From assembly GCA_028752905.1 (NCBI GenBank), contig JAQNBH010000003.1, positions 558,001 to 622,000 on the forward strand: DNA of 64,000 nt. Reading direction: 5' to 3'. The stretch's first letter is position 1; each line of letters starts with the position of its first letter. Under the pieces are notes generated by a model, which did no database searches, was not told the origin of the DNA, and saw only the letters and a program-made list of their open reading frames with translations. Positions 33,596-44,800 of the stretch are shown here, in pieces. Source of the stretch: Cladorhizidae sp. MBARI D1340-BT2 (taxonomy: Eukaryota > Porifera > Demospongiae > Poecilosclerida > Cladorhizidae). The position numbers were made by a program, and so were the translations under genes.

Positions 33596-36500
33596 ATGGG
33601 TCGTATGCATGCCCCGGGGTAAGTGGATATCTCTGCCAGTCGCTGTTGCGTGTAGGTAGCTTACTGTGAGGGGATAAATGCATCAATTGTCTTGCGTAGA
33701 AAGGGGATTTCCCAAAGTGCCTTGCCGTACCGAAGAACTGTTCCAACTGTGAGTTCAGTTTATTACAGATTACTTGCAACATTACTTGCATGGAAGACAT
33801 GTTTGTGTGTGTAGTGGCTCAAACAAAGTTCGGATGAAATCAAGGAACAGATATTCAAACTTGCCAAAAAGGGTTTGTACCCTTCCCAGATAGGTAAGTT
33901 CTGTTGGATTTGTATGTCCATTGGATTTGTATGTCCACACAGCAAGACACTCGACTGCTAGATAGGCTTACCTGAATAAGACTACTTAACTACTAAACCC
34001 TTTACCAATTTATGTGCTAGAAGTGGGTGTGGTCAAGTCAAACCCTCCCCCAATTTATGTGCTAGAAGTGGGTGTGGTTATGTTCAGCCTTGTCTTCAAG
34101 TGATCTCGAGTGCATGTTTGCTACACAATGGCATGCTTCTTCAACATTACCACGAAGGAATCTTAACCCCATCCTTGCCTTGTGCGAGAGGTTAGGCATA
34201 ATGAGTGTCATTATGTAGGTGTGATCTTGCGTGACTCGCATGGTGTGGCTCAAGTCCGGCTCATCACAGGGAATAAGATCCTGCGTGTCCTAAAGGCTAA
34301 AGGTGAGTCAGCATGGTGAGTATGGTTTACTTGTCTGTGGAGAGGAAACATTAGTTAAAACATTAGAGTGAGATTATGGTTGACATGGTGATGACTAGGT
34401 CTGGCCCCATCTCTGCCGGAGGACCTGTACTACCTCATTAAGAAGGCAGTGGCCATCAGGAAGCATTTAGAGAAACACAGGAAGGTGAGACTTGTCCTTA
34501 GCTGCCCCCAGAGTGGGACCACGTCGAGTTAGTGGTAGGTACCTTAGGTGGAAACAGGTTATTGAACACCCATCTTGACATTATTGTACACCACACCTCA
34601 TTACATTACACCACACCTCACTACATTACACCACACCTCACTACATTACACCACACCTCACTACATTACACCACTCCTCACTACATTACACCTCACTACA
34701 TTACACCACACCTCACTACATTACACCACACCTCACTACATTACACCACACCTCACTACATTACACCTCACTACATTACACCACACCTCACTACATTACA
34801 CCACGTCTAACCACATTACACCACACCTCACCATATAGTGGCATCTTGACCTGGCTTGCACTTACAACACCACTCATTGTCACATAGTGGCATATCTTGA
34901 CCTGGCTTGCACTTACAACACCACTCATTGTCACTAGACCATGTAATTGGTAATGTGGACAGAATAATGAACTGGCAGTCAGAGCCATAGCTGCCAAACA
35001 CAATTATAGATGCACCCCTGACCGCATGCATGACGATGACAACTGCCAAGTTTTAGTACTACCAAATGCCATTCATGTCCTAATCACCTTATCAATAATC
35101 GATTCCAAATTGTATTTACTCGACGTTTCACCTAGATGCTCTAGCCTTCATCCTGTTAGAAGGTGATTATGTTATTATGAGTTCATTGAGACATGTTCAT
35201 TGAGACATGTCCTAATATTTTGCCCATCCAACACTTGTGCAAGATGGGAGTGTCATGGTGTAAGTGAGTGTGGTTGTCTCTTGATTACTTGTCCCCGTCC
35301 ATCTCTACAGGACAAGGACTCCAAGTTCCGCCTGATTCTGGTGGAGAGTCGTATCCATCGACTAGCACGCTACTACAAGACTAAAAGAATGCTTCCTGCT
35401 AACTGGAAGTAGTAAGTAATGAGTTGAGAACTCCCTCTGTGGTTGATTGGCTGTTCAGAGGGTGTGTGGTGTTTCTTAGCAACATTTTGGCCATCGTTTG
35501 TTGAGGGTTGGTAGTGGATATACCCGTGCATGCATGCAGGTTGTGGCCATTACCAGTGAGCTTTGTGCAGTGAATTCTAATGAAGACTGCATCTAAAGGC
35601 CTGTTCACGACAACAGTGGCTGAACCCACTTGCATTTGTCGATTCACAGCACAGTGCATGTAGGAATAAAGAACAGAAGATGCTAGAGATGTACATGTAC
35701 AGCTAGAAACTAGCTCTAGCTAACACTAGTTATAGTAGTATAGTTGTAGCTAGGGCATTATCACCTGACCTGCAACTACTAGCTCTAGCTAACACTAGTT
35801 ATAGTAGTATAGTTGTAGCTAGGGCATTATCACCCAACCTGCAACTACTAGCTCTAGCTAACACTAGTTATAGTAGTATAGTTGTAGCTAGGGCATTATC
35901 ACCTGACCTGCAACTACTAGCTCTAGCTAACACTAGTTATAGTAGTATAGTTATAGCTAGGGCATTATCACCCAACCTGCAACTACTAGCTCTAGCTAAA
36001 ACTAGTTATAGTAGTATAGTTGTAGCTAGGGCATTATCACCCAACCTGCAACTACTAGCTCTAGCTAGCACAAGTTATAGTAGTATAGTTGTAGCTAGGG
36101 CATTATCACCTGACCTGCAACTACTAGCTCTAGCTAACACTAGTTATAGTAGTATAGTTGTAGCTAGGGCATTATCACCCAACCTGCAACTACTAGCTCT
36201 AGCTAACACTAGTTATAGTAGTATAGTTGTAGCTAGGGCATTATCACCCAACCTGCAACTACTAGCTCTAGCTAACACTAGTTATAGTAGTATAGTTATA
36301 GCTAGGGCATTATCACCTGACTAGCTCTAGCTAACACTAATTATAGTAGTATAGTTATAGCTAGGGCATTATCACCTGACCTGCAACTAGCTCTAGCTAA
36401 CACTAATTATAGTAGTATAGTTATAGCTAGGGCATTATCACCTGACCTGCAACTACTAGCTCTATCTAACACTAATTATAGTAGTATAGTTATAGCTAGG

Positions 36501-38586
36501 GCATTATCACCCAACCTGCAACTACTAGCTCTAGCTAACACTAGTTGTAGTAGTATAGTTATAGCTAGGGCATTATCACCTGACCTGCAACTACTAGCTC
36601 TAGATAACACTAGTTATAGTAGTATAGTTATAGCTAGGGCATTATCACCTGACCTGCAACTACTAGCTCAGCTAACACTAGTTATAGTAGTATAGTTATA
36701 GCTAGGGCATTATCACCTGACCTGCAACTACTAGCTCAGCTAACACTAGTTGTAGTAGTATAGTTATAGCTAGGGCATTATCACCTGACCTGCAACTACT
36801 AGCTCAGCTAACACTAGTTATAGTAGTATAGTTGTAGCTAGGGCATTATCACCCAACCCACAACTACTAGCTCTAGCTAACACTAGTTATAGTAGTATAG
36901 TTGTAGCTAGGGCATTATCACCCAACCCACAACTACTAGCACTAGTTATAGTAGTATAGTTGTAGCTAGGGCATTATTACCTGACCTGCAACTAGCTCAG
37001 CTAACACTAGTAGTATAGTTATAGCTAGGGCATTATCACCTGACCTGAAACTACTAGCTCTAGCTAACACTAGTTATAGTAGTATAGTTATAGCTAGGGC
37101 ATTATCACCTGACTAGCTCTAGCTAACACTAGTTATAGTAGTATAGTTATAGCTAGGGCATTATCACCCAACCCACAACTACTAGCTCTAGCTAACACTA
37201 GTTATAGTAGTATAGTTATAGCTAGGGCATTATCACCCAACCTGCAACTACTAGCTCTAGCTAACACTAGTTATAGTAGTATAGTTGTAGCTAGGGCATT
37301 ATCACCTGACCTGCAACTACTAGCTCTAGCTAACACTAGTTATAGTAGTATAGTTGTAGCTAGGGCATTATTACCTGACCTGCAACTAGCTCAGCTAACA
37401 CTAGTTGTAGTAGTATAGTTATAGCTAGGGCATTATCACCTGACCTGCAACTACTAGCTCTAGCTAACACTAGTTATAGTAGTATAGTTATAGCTAGGGC
37501 ATTATCACCTGGCCTGCAACTACTAGCTCTAGATAACACTAGTTATAGTAGTATAGTTATAGCTAGGGCATTATCACCTGACCTGCAACTAGCTCAGCTA
37601 ACACTAGTTGTAGTAGTATAGTTATAGCTAGGGCATTATCACCCAACCTGCAACTACTAACACTAGTTGTAGTAGTATAGTTATAGCTAGGGCATTGTTG
37701 CTTTACTTGTCATGAACAAGAGAAGCTTCTAGTCGCTTATCTTTATTAATTGCCTAGCTAAACTGCTGACTTTGCAGTCAACCAAATGCTAGATTCTAGC
37801 CAACTGATTGGCCAGACGCTGCATTGCAAACGCTGGAACAACTTTTCTAGTCAAGGGCGCTGCTGCTGTTTTCCTTGAGCTTTCTTGTGTTGTCTGGTTG
37901 CATACGACAGAACTCAACAGAAAGGACGTAATGGAAGGCAACACTCACAGCCTGTTAGGTTGTGAACCAGCTCTACTAGAACAACACGGTTGCTGAAGTG
38001 GTGTGGACAGCATCGTCTTAACCGGTGAAGAAGTCGTTGGCGAGAGCGAGGTGCTAGCAAGCAATACATATATTTATCAAATGGTTGTTACTGCATTCCT
38101 CGGGTGCCATATCGAGGGTTTGAATGAGGGAGGCAACCTCACCCTGTCCTATAGAGGGGTTTGAATGAGAGAGGAGGCAACCTCACCCTGTCCTATAGAG
38201 GGGTTTGAATGAGATGAGGCAACCCCTATAGAGGGGTTTGAATGAGAGAGGAGGCAACCTCACCATGTCCTATAGAGGGGTTGAATGAGAGAGGAGGCAA
38301 CCTCACCCTGTCCTATAGAGGGGTTTGAATGAGAGAGGCAACTTCACCTGTCCTATAGAGGGGTTTGAATGAGAGAGGAGGCAACCTCACCATGTCCTAT
38401 AGAGGGGTTTGAATGAGAGAGGAGGCAACCTCACCATGTCCTATAGAGGGGTTTGAATGAGAGAGGAGGCAACCTCACCATATCCTATCAAGTGTGCGGT
38501 CATTTGATTAATTTTATGTTGACCTACTTCTTGTGTGTGTTGCTTGCTGCAGTGAGTCGTCCACAGCCTCCGCACTGCTGGCCTAG
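33596..38586 (+). CDS. RPS13: 40S ribosomal protein S13 (uS15), complete
   Basis: Seven coding exons: 33596-33618, 33700-33748, 33815-33893, 34219-34302, 34399-34484, 35311-35411, 38553-38586. They total 456 nt, giving 151 residues plus TAG, the length of the human protein. The start is the only ATG giving MGRMHAPG, the conserved N-terminus. Other landmarks are [43 protein letters not shown] and the C-terminus [11 protein letters not shown]. The protein is a small-subunit component that binds 18S rRNA. All introns are GT-AG with consistent phases. The first coding exon is only 23 bp and the last only 34 bp. The final intron (35412-38552) is 3.1 kb and mostly tandem repeats, unusual for a ribosomal protein gene. 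Confidence 0.98.
34585..34835. repeat. ACCACACCTCACTACATT repeat in RPS13 intron
   Basis: 17-18 bp units with shortened variants lacking ACCAC. It is followed by two copies of a 50-bp segment (34838-34935) containing CTTGACCTGGCTTGCACTTA. Confidence 0.92.
35690..37695. repeat. 69-bp minisatellite in the last RPS13 intron
   Basis: About 29 units contain AGCTCTAGCTAACACTAGTT and GTAGCTAGGGCATTATCACC. Variants fall into CTGACC and CCAACC types, and several units are shortened. It makes up two thirds of the intron. Confidence 0.95.
37696..38094. other. Single-copy stretch in RPS13 intron, nothing recognised
   Basis: A 62-residue frame at 37808-37996 has no recognisable feature. No snoRNA C/D or H/ACA pair was found by eye. 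Confidence 0.4.
38095..38485. repeat. 44-bp minisatellite, about nine units
   Basis: Units contain TATAGAGGGGTTTGAATGAG and GAGGCAACCTCACCATGTCC, with shortened units near 38219 and 38336. It ends 67 bp before the terminal RPS13 exon. Confidence 0.93.
38553..38586 (+). CDS. RPS13: 34-bp terminal coding exon of RPS13
   Basis: The acceptor is TTGCTGCAG. One base completes the tyrosine codon begun at 35410-35411, then [10 protein letters not shown] and TAG follow. Without this exon the protein would end at NWK, so the 3.1 kb intron has to be spliced for a normal C-terminus. Confidence 0.95.
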
Positions 38587-38750
38587 ACGGCACTGGGTCC
38601 AGCCAGGACTGCAAACATTACACAGTTGTCACTCTTGTTGTTATGTTATACATGTTGTCCACTATGTACTAAGAAAGTGAGAACCATTGGCAGGCATGTC
38701 AGGACATCACATGACCAAGTTACAAGTCACTTGACCAAGTATAATTCTAG

Positions 38751-38756
38751 TTTATT
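38751..38756 (-). promoter_or_regulatory. Putative poly(A) signal AATAAA for the CECR2-like gene
   Basis: TTTATT on the + strand reads AATAAA on the - strand, about 118 nt past the TGA at 38874-38876. It is the only canonical hexamer noticed between the two convergent stop codons. A TATAAA variant on the + strand (38756-38761) overlaps it by one base and could serve RPS13. Confidence 0.45.
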
Positions 38757-38873
38757 ATAAAATATGTAGTCGTTATGTAATAATTATTGTGTTATGGTGA
38801 CCAGTGATAAGAAGTGTGTGTGTTGAGCTAAAGAGGCTGAGGAGATGGTTGGTTAGGGAGGTCTGGCTGTCCA

Positions 38874-41800
38874 TCAGCTGCTACTGCTGTTCTTGCTGGG
38901 GCTATTTGAAGGAGGGCGTGGCTTCTTAGCTGCTGGTGCTGGCAGGAGGAAAAGACAAAATGTTATAAGGACATGGGCTGAAAATGATGATTGTGCGTGC
39001 GTTGTCTTTAACTTTTACTTAACGAACCATTCTTGTCGGAGGCTTCCCTGGAGGCGGGTCTCTTAGCTGGACCTGTTTTAGGCCAACCCTCTCCTGCAGT
39101 GCATGCAATGACTTGGCATAAGTGGCGGTGCATGCAATGACTTGGCATAAGTGGCATGCATGCAATGACTTGGCATAAGTGGCAGTGCATGCAATGACTT
39201 GGCATAAGTGGCGGTGCATGCAATGACTTGGTATACAAGCCTGATATATATATACTATTTCTTGCAAGAGCAGATTGTGAAGTGAGAACAGAATTAACCA
39301 CCTTCAGAGTTACTCATGCCCTGGGCTTACCCGGGGGCATCATGGCGTGTGGCGGTGGGTAGAAGGGCATTCTATAGGCTGACGGGGGGTAGGGAGGAGC
39401 TTGTGATGGAGGGTAGTACGAGTGGGGGGGCACAGGGTAGCCTCCGTTCCTCTCCTCTCCGGGTGGGGGATATGGCTGGTGTGGGTACTGGCCCGGGTAG
39501 GGCAGGTAGCCATTAGTTGGACTGCTTTGCAGAGCACCAGGAAAGGGAGGGGGGGGAGGGAGCCGGTGGGAGTACGGCGAGCGAGGGTGCATGTGGGATA
39601 CAGGACGGTAATGCTCCATGTGCAACTTCTTCTTGCCCCGGTCTTGTGTGGTGCTCCCTCCCTTGCCGTCCTCCTCCGTCCCGGCCTTGCCCCCACCCCC
39701 TCCTGGTTCAGGCACCTCTTTACACTTGCTATCACCTACACCCTCGCTGCTACTGTCACTGTCAGCAGCGCCGGCACCATGACCTTGACAGGGAGGACTA
39801 TCCTTATCAGAATCAGCTACCACCGTCCCCTCACTTCCCTTCCTCTCCTTCATCCTCGGCTTGTCTCCGCCTTCCTCCCCCTCCTTGCCCAAGGCCAGGG
39901 CATACCTGCGAAGAGAGTCTTGGTAGTCGGGCACCTCCTCCAGTCCTTCCTGACCTGTTTCTGCAGCTCTCTCCTTAGCAATACCTAGCAACCATCAATT
40001 ATAATTTCAACTGCTAATAGCGGGGAGTGGGGACAGCCACTAATTGGGGGGGGGGTAGGAAGCTACTAATAGGGGGGAGTGGGACGGCCTAATAGGGGGT
40101 GGCAGCCACGGAGTGGGATGGCCACTAATGGGGGTCCGAGTGGGATGCCCACTAATAGGGGGGAGTGGGACGGCCACTAATAGGGGGGAGTGGGATGGCC
40201 ACTAATAGGGGGGGAGTGGGACGGCCACTAATAGGGACGGTCACTAATAGGCACTAATAGGGGGGAGTGGGACGGCCACTAATAGGGGGGAGTGGGACGG
40301 CCACTAATAGGGGGAGTGGGACGGCCACTAATAGGGGGAGTGGGACGGCCACTAATAGGCACTAATAGGGGGGAGTGGGACGGCCACTAATAGGGGGGAG
40401 TGGCAGACACTAATAGGGGGAGTGGGATGGCCACTAATAGGGGGTGGCAGCCACTAATAGGGGGGAGTGGGACGGCCACTAATAGGGGGGAGTGGGATGG
40501 CCACTAATAGGGGGTGGCAGCCACTAATAGGGGGGAGTGGGACAGCCACTAATAGGGGGGAGTGGGATGGCCACTAATAGGGGGGAGTGGCAGACACTAA
40601 TAGGGGGAGTGGGATGGCCACTAATAGGGGGGAGTGGGATGGCCACTAATAGGGGGGAGTGGGATGGCCACTAATAGGGGGTGGCAGCCACTAATAGGGG
40701 GGAGTGGGACGGCCACTAATAGGGGGGAGTGGGATGGCCACTAATAGGGGGTGGCAGCCCACTAATAGGGGGGAGTGGGACAGCCACTAATAGGGGGGAG
40801 TGGGATGGCCACTAATAGGGGGGAGCCACTAATAGGAGGTGGCAGCCACTATATCTTCCATAACTTCTACAATACCTGCAGACTCGCCGGAAGATTGATG
40901 TTGCTTGGAATGTTGCTGCTGGTGTGTCTTCTTGTGTTGCCCGAGCTGCTGTTGCTGTTGCTGCCGCATCATGTGCTGGTATTGTTGCTGCTGCTGGTGC
41001 CGCTGCATCTCCATCCAGTACTGGTGGTGGGCAGCAGCTTCCAAGGCCCTGGGGTCCCCACGAGGGCCAGGTGCGGGGTAGCCAGCGTGGTGGTGAGGGG
41101 GGGCTGCTGGGTGGCCGTACATGTAGTGCTGCTGCTGCTTGTAGTAAGCGGCTGCAGCCTCCTCGCTGGAGCCAGGGGGAGGTGGCGGGTGAGGGTGGTG
41201 ATAGGGGGGAGGAGGGGGTGGCTGTGAGGGTGGGTAGCCTCTGGCCATGGCATCCTTACGCAGTATGTGCAGGTGCGTCATATGCTGATGATACCTGCAC
41301 CACACAACAGTAGCAACACACTGACCTACACCACCTCCAAGTGTGTCCTGCTAATTCATACCTGACCACACAACAGCAGCAACACACTGTCCTACACCAC
41401 CTGCAAGTGTGTCCTGCTAATAGTGTGTCCTGCTAATGTATATCTGACCACACAACAGTAGCAACACATGACCTACACCACCTCCAAGTGTGTCCTGCTA
41501 ATTCATACCTGACCACACAACAGCAGCAACACACTGTCCTACACCACCTGCAAGTGTGTCCTGCTAATAGTGTGTCCTGCTAATGTATATCTGACCACAC
41601 AACAGTAGCAACACACTGTCCTACACCACCTGCAAGTGTGTCCTGCTAATGCATACATAGCTTCATTGCTAAGTCTTGTCTACACACCTCACACGCTATA
41701 ACACATTTAGCCCACACAGAAAACTCCCTGCCCCCTCACTGGTTGTTGTAACCCTTGCCTGTATCTTTCCATCTCCTCTGGTGTCCAATTCTTTCTGGAC

Positions 41801-44800
41801 GGCTTCTTCTCCTTCCTAGATGCTGCCAGCTCGTCTGCTGAAGGGTCTGTCTTCACTCGACTACCACCTCCCATAGCCTCGCTCCCCTTGTCCTCCGCCT
41901 CTCTAGTCTCGCTCCCCTTGTCCTCCTCCTCTGCCTCGCTCCCCTTGTCCTCCGCTTCTCTAGCCTCGCTCCCCTTGTCCTCCGCCTCTCTAACCTCACT
42001 CCCCTTGTCCTCCGCTTCTCTAGCCTCGCTCTCCTTGTCCTCCTCCTCTCTAGCCTCGCTCCCCTTGTCCTCCGCCTCTCTAACCTCGCTCCCCTTGTCC
42101 TCCGCCTCTCTAACTTCAACTTTCACTCCTTCATCGCCAGAAGGTAATTTCTTCTCCCCCACCTCGCCATCCTGATGTTCCTCCATTGTTGCACTCTTCC
42201 CTTGCTCGTCCTTCACTGGCTCCTCAGTCTTTGTTGGCTCCTCCCCCTCCTTGTCGCTGCTATCTTCCGATGCTGCGGTGTCTGGTCTGCTTGCAGTATC
42301 TTCCTCCTCCTTCTCTTGCTCCATCCTCTTCCTTTCCTTTCCTGTGGCTGGACGGAGGGCATCCTCTTCCTGCCCAGTCTCCCCACCTTTTCTTCCCACG
42401 GCCCTCACCACGTGAGGTCCACTTGCTTTAGGACTCCCTCTAGCTCGGGGGTCCATCCCCATAGCCCGGGGGTCCATCCCCATGGCCCGTGGGTCCATCC
42501 CCATGGCCCGTGGGTCCATCCCCATGGCCCGTGGGTCCATCCCCATGGCCCGTGGGTCCATCATCCCACGGTGGCACTGCATCTCGTACAGCATTTGTTG
42601 TCGATAAGCAGCATGGTGAGGGTGTGCTGGGTGGGCGGGGTGGTTGGGAGGAGGAGGAGGATAGTGGTGGGGAGGGGGGTACATCCCCGGGGGTCTTGGA
42701 CCATCCATCATACTGGGATGAGTAGGGGGAGCAGGGGGAGAGTACAGAGGTCGATGCTCATGCACAGAGGCTGGAAACATCCCAGAAGGGGAGGGGCCAT
42801 TGGGATGGGCAGGGTCTCCATACCCAGGCCTCATAGGTCCCCCTGGGCCCCCCATGTAAGGAGGTGGTGGGAGAGGGTAGCCATGCCCATACATGTCTGG
42901 TGGGCGTGTTGGCATTCTGCCGTGCGCTGCAGCGGTGGCCATCATATAATGTTGCTGCTGCTGCTGGAGCAGGTAGTGCTGGTAGAGGTGCGGGGGCACG
43001 TGCGGGGGGAGGTGGTGGGAGGGGTGCGCTGGAGAGGACATGTGCGGGCCAAGGCCGTGCAGCTTCATACGCTGCTCCAGGGAGGCGGGCATCTTCAGGA
43101 CACGCCCCTTTTCACGATTACGATGAGACTTCTTGGAGGAACGCCCACCACTCTCCATGTATGACTCATCGCTGTAGCCGCCAACAAGCACACAACACCA
43201 GCAACACGTGTGTGAGTGTGTGTATGTGGTGTACGTGTGTGTGGTGTGTATGCAGGTGTGTGTGTGGTGTGCAAGTGTGTGTGTGTGCATGTGAGTACAT
43301 TGTATGTGCAAGTGTGTGGTGTGCATGTGTGTTGGTGTGTGTGGAGACTGACATTGTATGCCACAAGTACCTTCCATCTTCCTCACTCTCCTCCTCACTG
43401 GAGCTCTCTGAAGTGAGCTGAGGTGTCCTACAGGCCGAGGGAGAGCGGGACTCGTTTCTCCTCCTCTTGCCCTTGCCATCCTCCTTGTCCCCTCCATCTG
43501 GACCCCCTCCCTCGATGTGCACCTTCACCAAGGAGTGGAACAGCTTCCGTATCTCCTCGGCAAGTTCATAGTACTCGCTGTCTTCTCCATTATAGCTGCA
43601 GCAGTTGGTGTAGATGAGCTCCATGTCTGCCTCAAACTACACACACATGTACACCACACACACACCACACACATACATACACATGTACACCACACACACA
43701 TGTACACCACACACATACACACACCACACACATACACCACACATGTACACCACACACACACACACACATGTACACCACACACATACACACACACATACAC
43801 CACACACATGTACACCACACATACACATGTACACCACACACATACACATGTACACCACACACATACACACACACACAGGCATGCATTAGGTCATTAATAG
43901 GGCATATACAGTAGGAGACAAAAAAAAGTTCCAGTTCTGTACCCGTTCCAACGGTGGGTAAGGAAAACAGAAACGCGAATCAACGCATAAAAACCTGACG
44001 AATAACGCATAACAAACGCCGTTAAGTTTACGTTTCCAATTTTTTAATCTAAGCGCTTATTTTATAAACGCGTGTGCACGCGCGCATTTGGCGGGCGCCA
44101 GGTGTGCTAAATCTAGCGAGTGTTTTTTCCCTCTCTTTAGTTTTCTTCGCTGATATCATTTTGCTCTTCAAGAAGTTTACTGCTGACAGAAGTAAGTAGT
44201 AGTTATTTCTCTTCCTAGCCTTTTGGCCTGTGTCCACTAGTATCCTTCAGCTCTACTTGTATTAGCTTTGCCTTCTTGTTGGCAACTACTCAGTTTAGAC
44301 AAGATGAAGCTTGCCATATAGTTTTGTAGAGGTTAGGTTTTCTAAGCATAGTATTAGGTAAAGCCTGGTGTAGACTAAGGCTTGCAAAACAAAGCCCTCC
44401 TCCCTCCCCCATTTTTAAATGCCCTTTAGTGGCTAGCAAGCCTTGCCTTAGAGAAACTTCACGAGTAGCTTAGCAGACCTTGCCTTAGAAAGGTTGAAGA
44501 GTTTACAGAGCGTCTAGTAGCTTAGCAGGACTTGCATTTAACCTCTAGAACCCCATAGCTAAGCTTTTGTATGCAACAAGCCACGTCAGAATGGCCTCAC
44601 TTCAACCATGTATAGACCAAGAGATGGTATGATGCATTTACACATTGATATTTTGGCTAACAGAGAAGAACTGTCAGTGTAGCCCTTAAGCATGGTGGAA
44701 TATGGGTCATGTCTTTGGTGGCAGGTGTACTGGAAGAGTGGAAAAGTTACGTCAAGAACATAAATGCATTTCTCTATTGCATGGTGGATGTCTCATTGTA

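Noticed and set aside
34828..35049. Minus-strand cysteine-rich 73-residue frame (two CCKCKPGQD copies)
   Set aside because: The two copies come from a 50-bp DNA duplication in an RPS13 intron, and no wider domain or splice structure supports a gene.
37808..37996. 62-residue frame in the last RPS13 intron
   Set aside because: No recognisable motif, no splice support, length expected by chance.
33619..38552. snoRNA (U14-type) in RPS13 introns, as in vertebrates
   Set aside because: No C box (RTGATGA) with a properly spaced D box (CTGA) was found in any of the six introns.
39316..39988. Plus-strand frames opposite the CECR2 tail exon
   Set aside because: Shadows of GC-rich Pro/His coding sequence; the minus strand has splice sites and continuity with the bromodomain gene.
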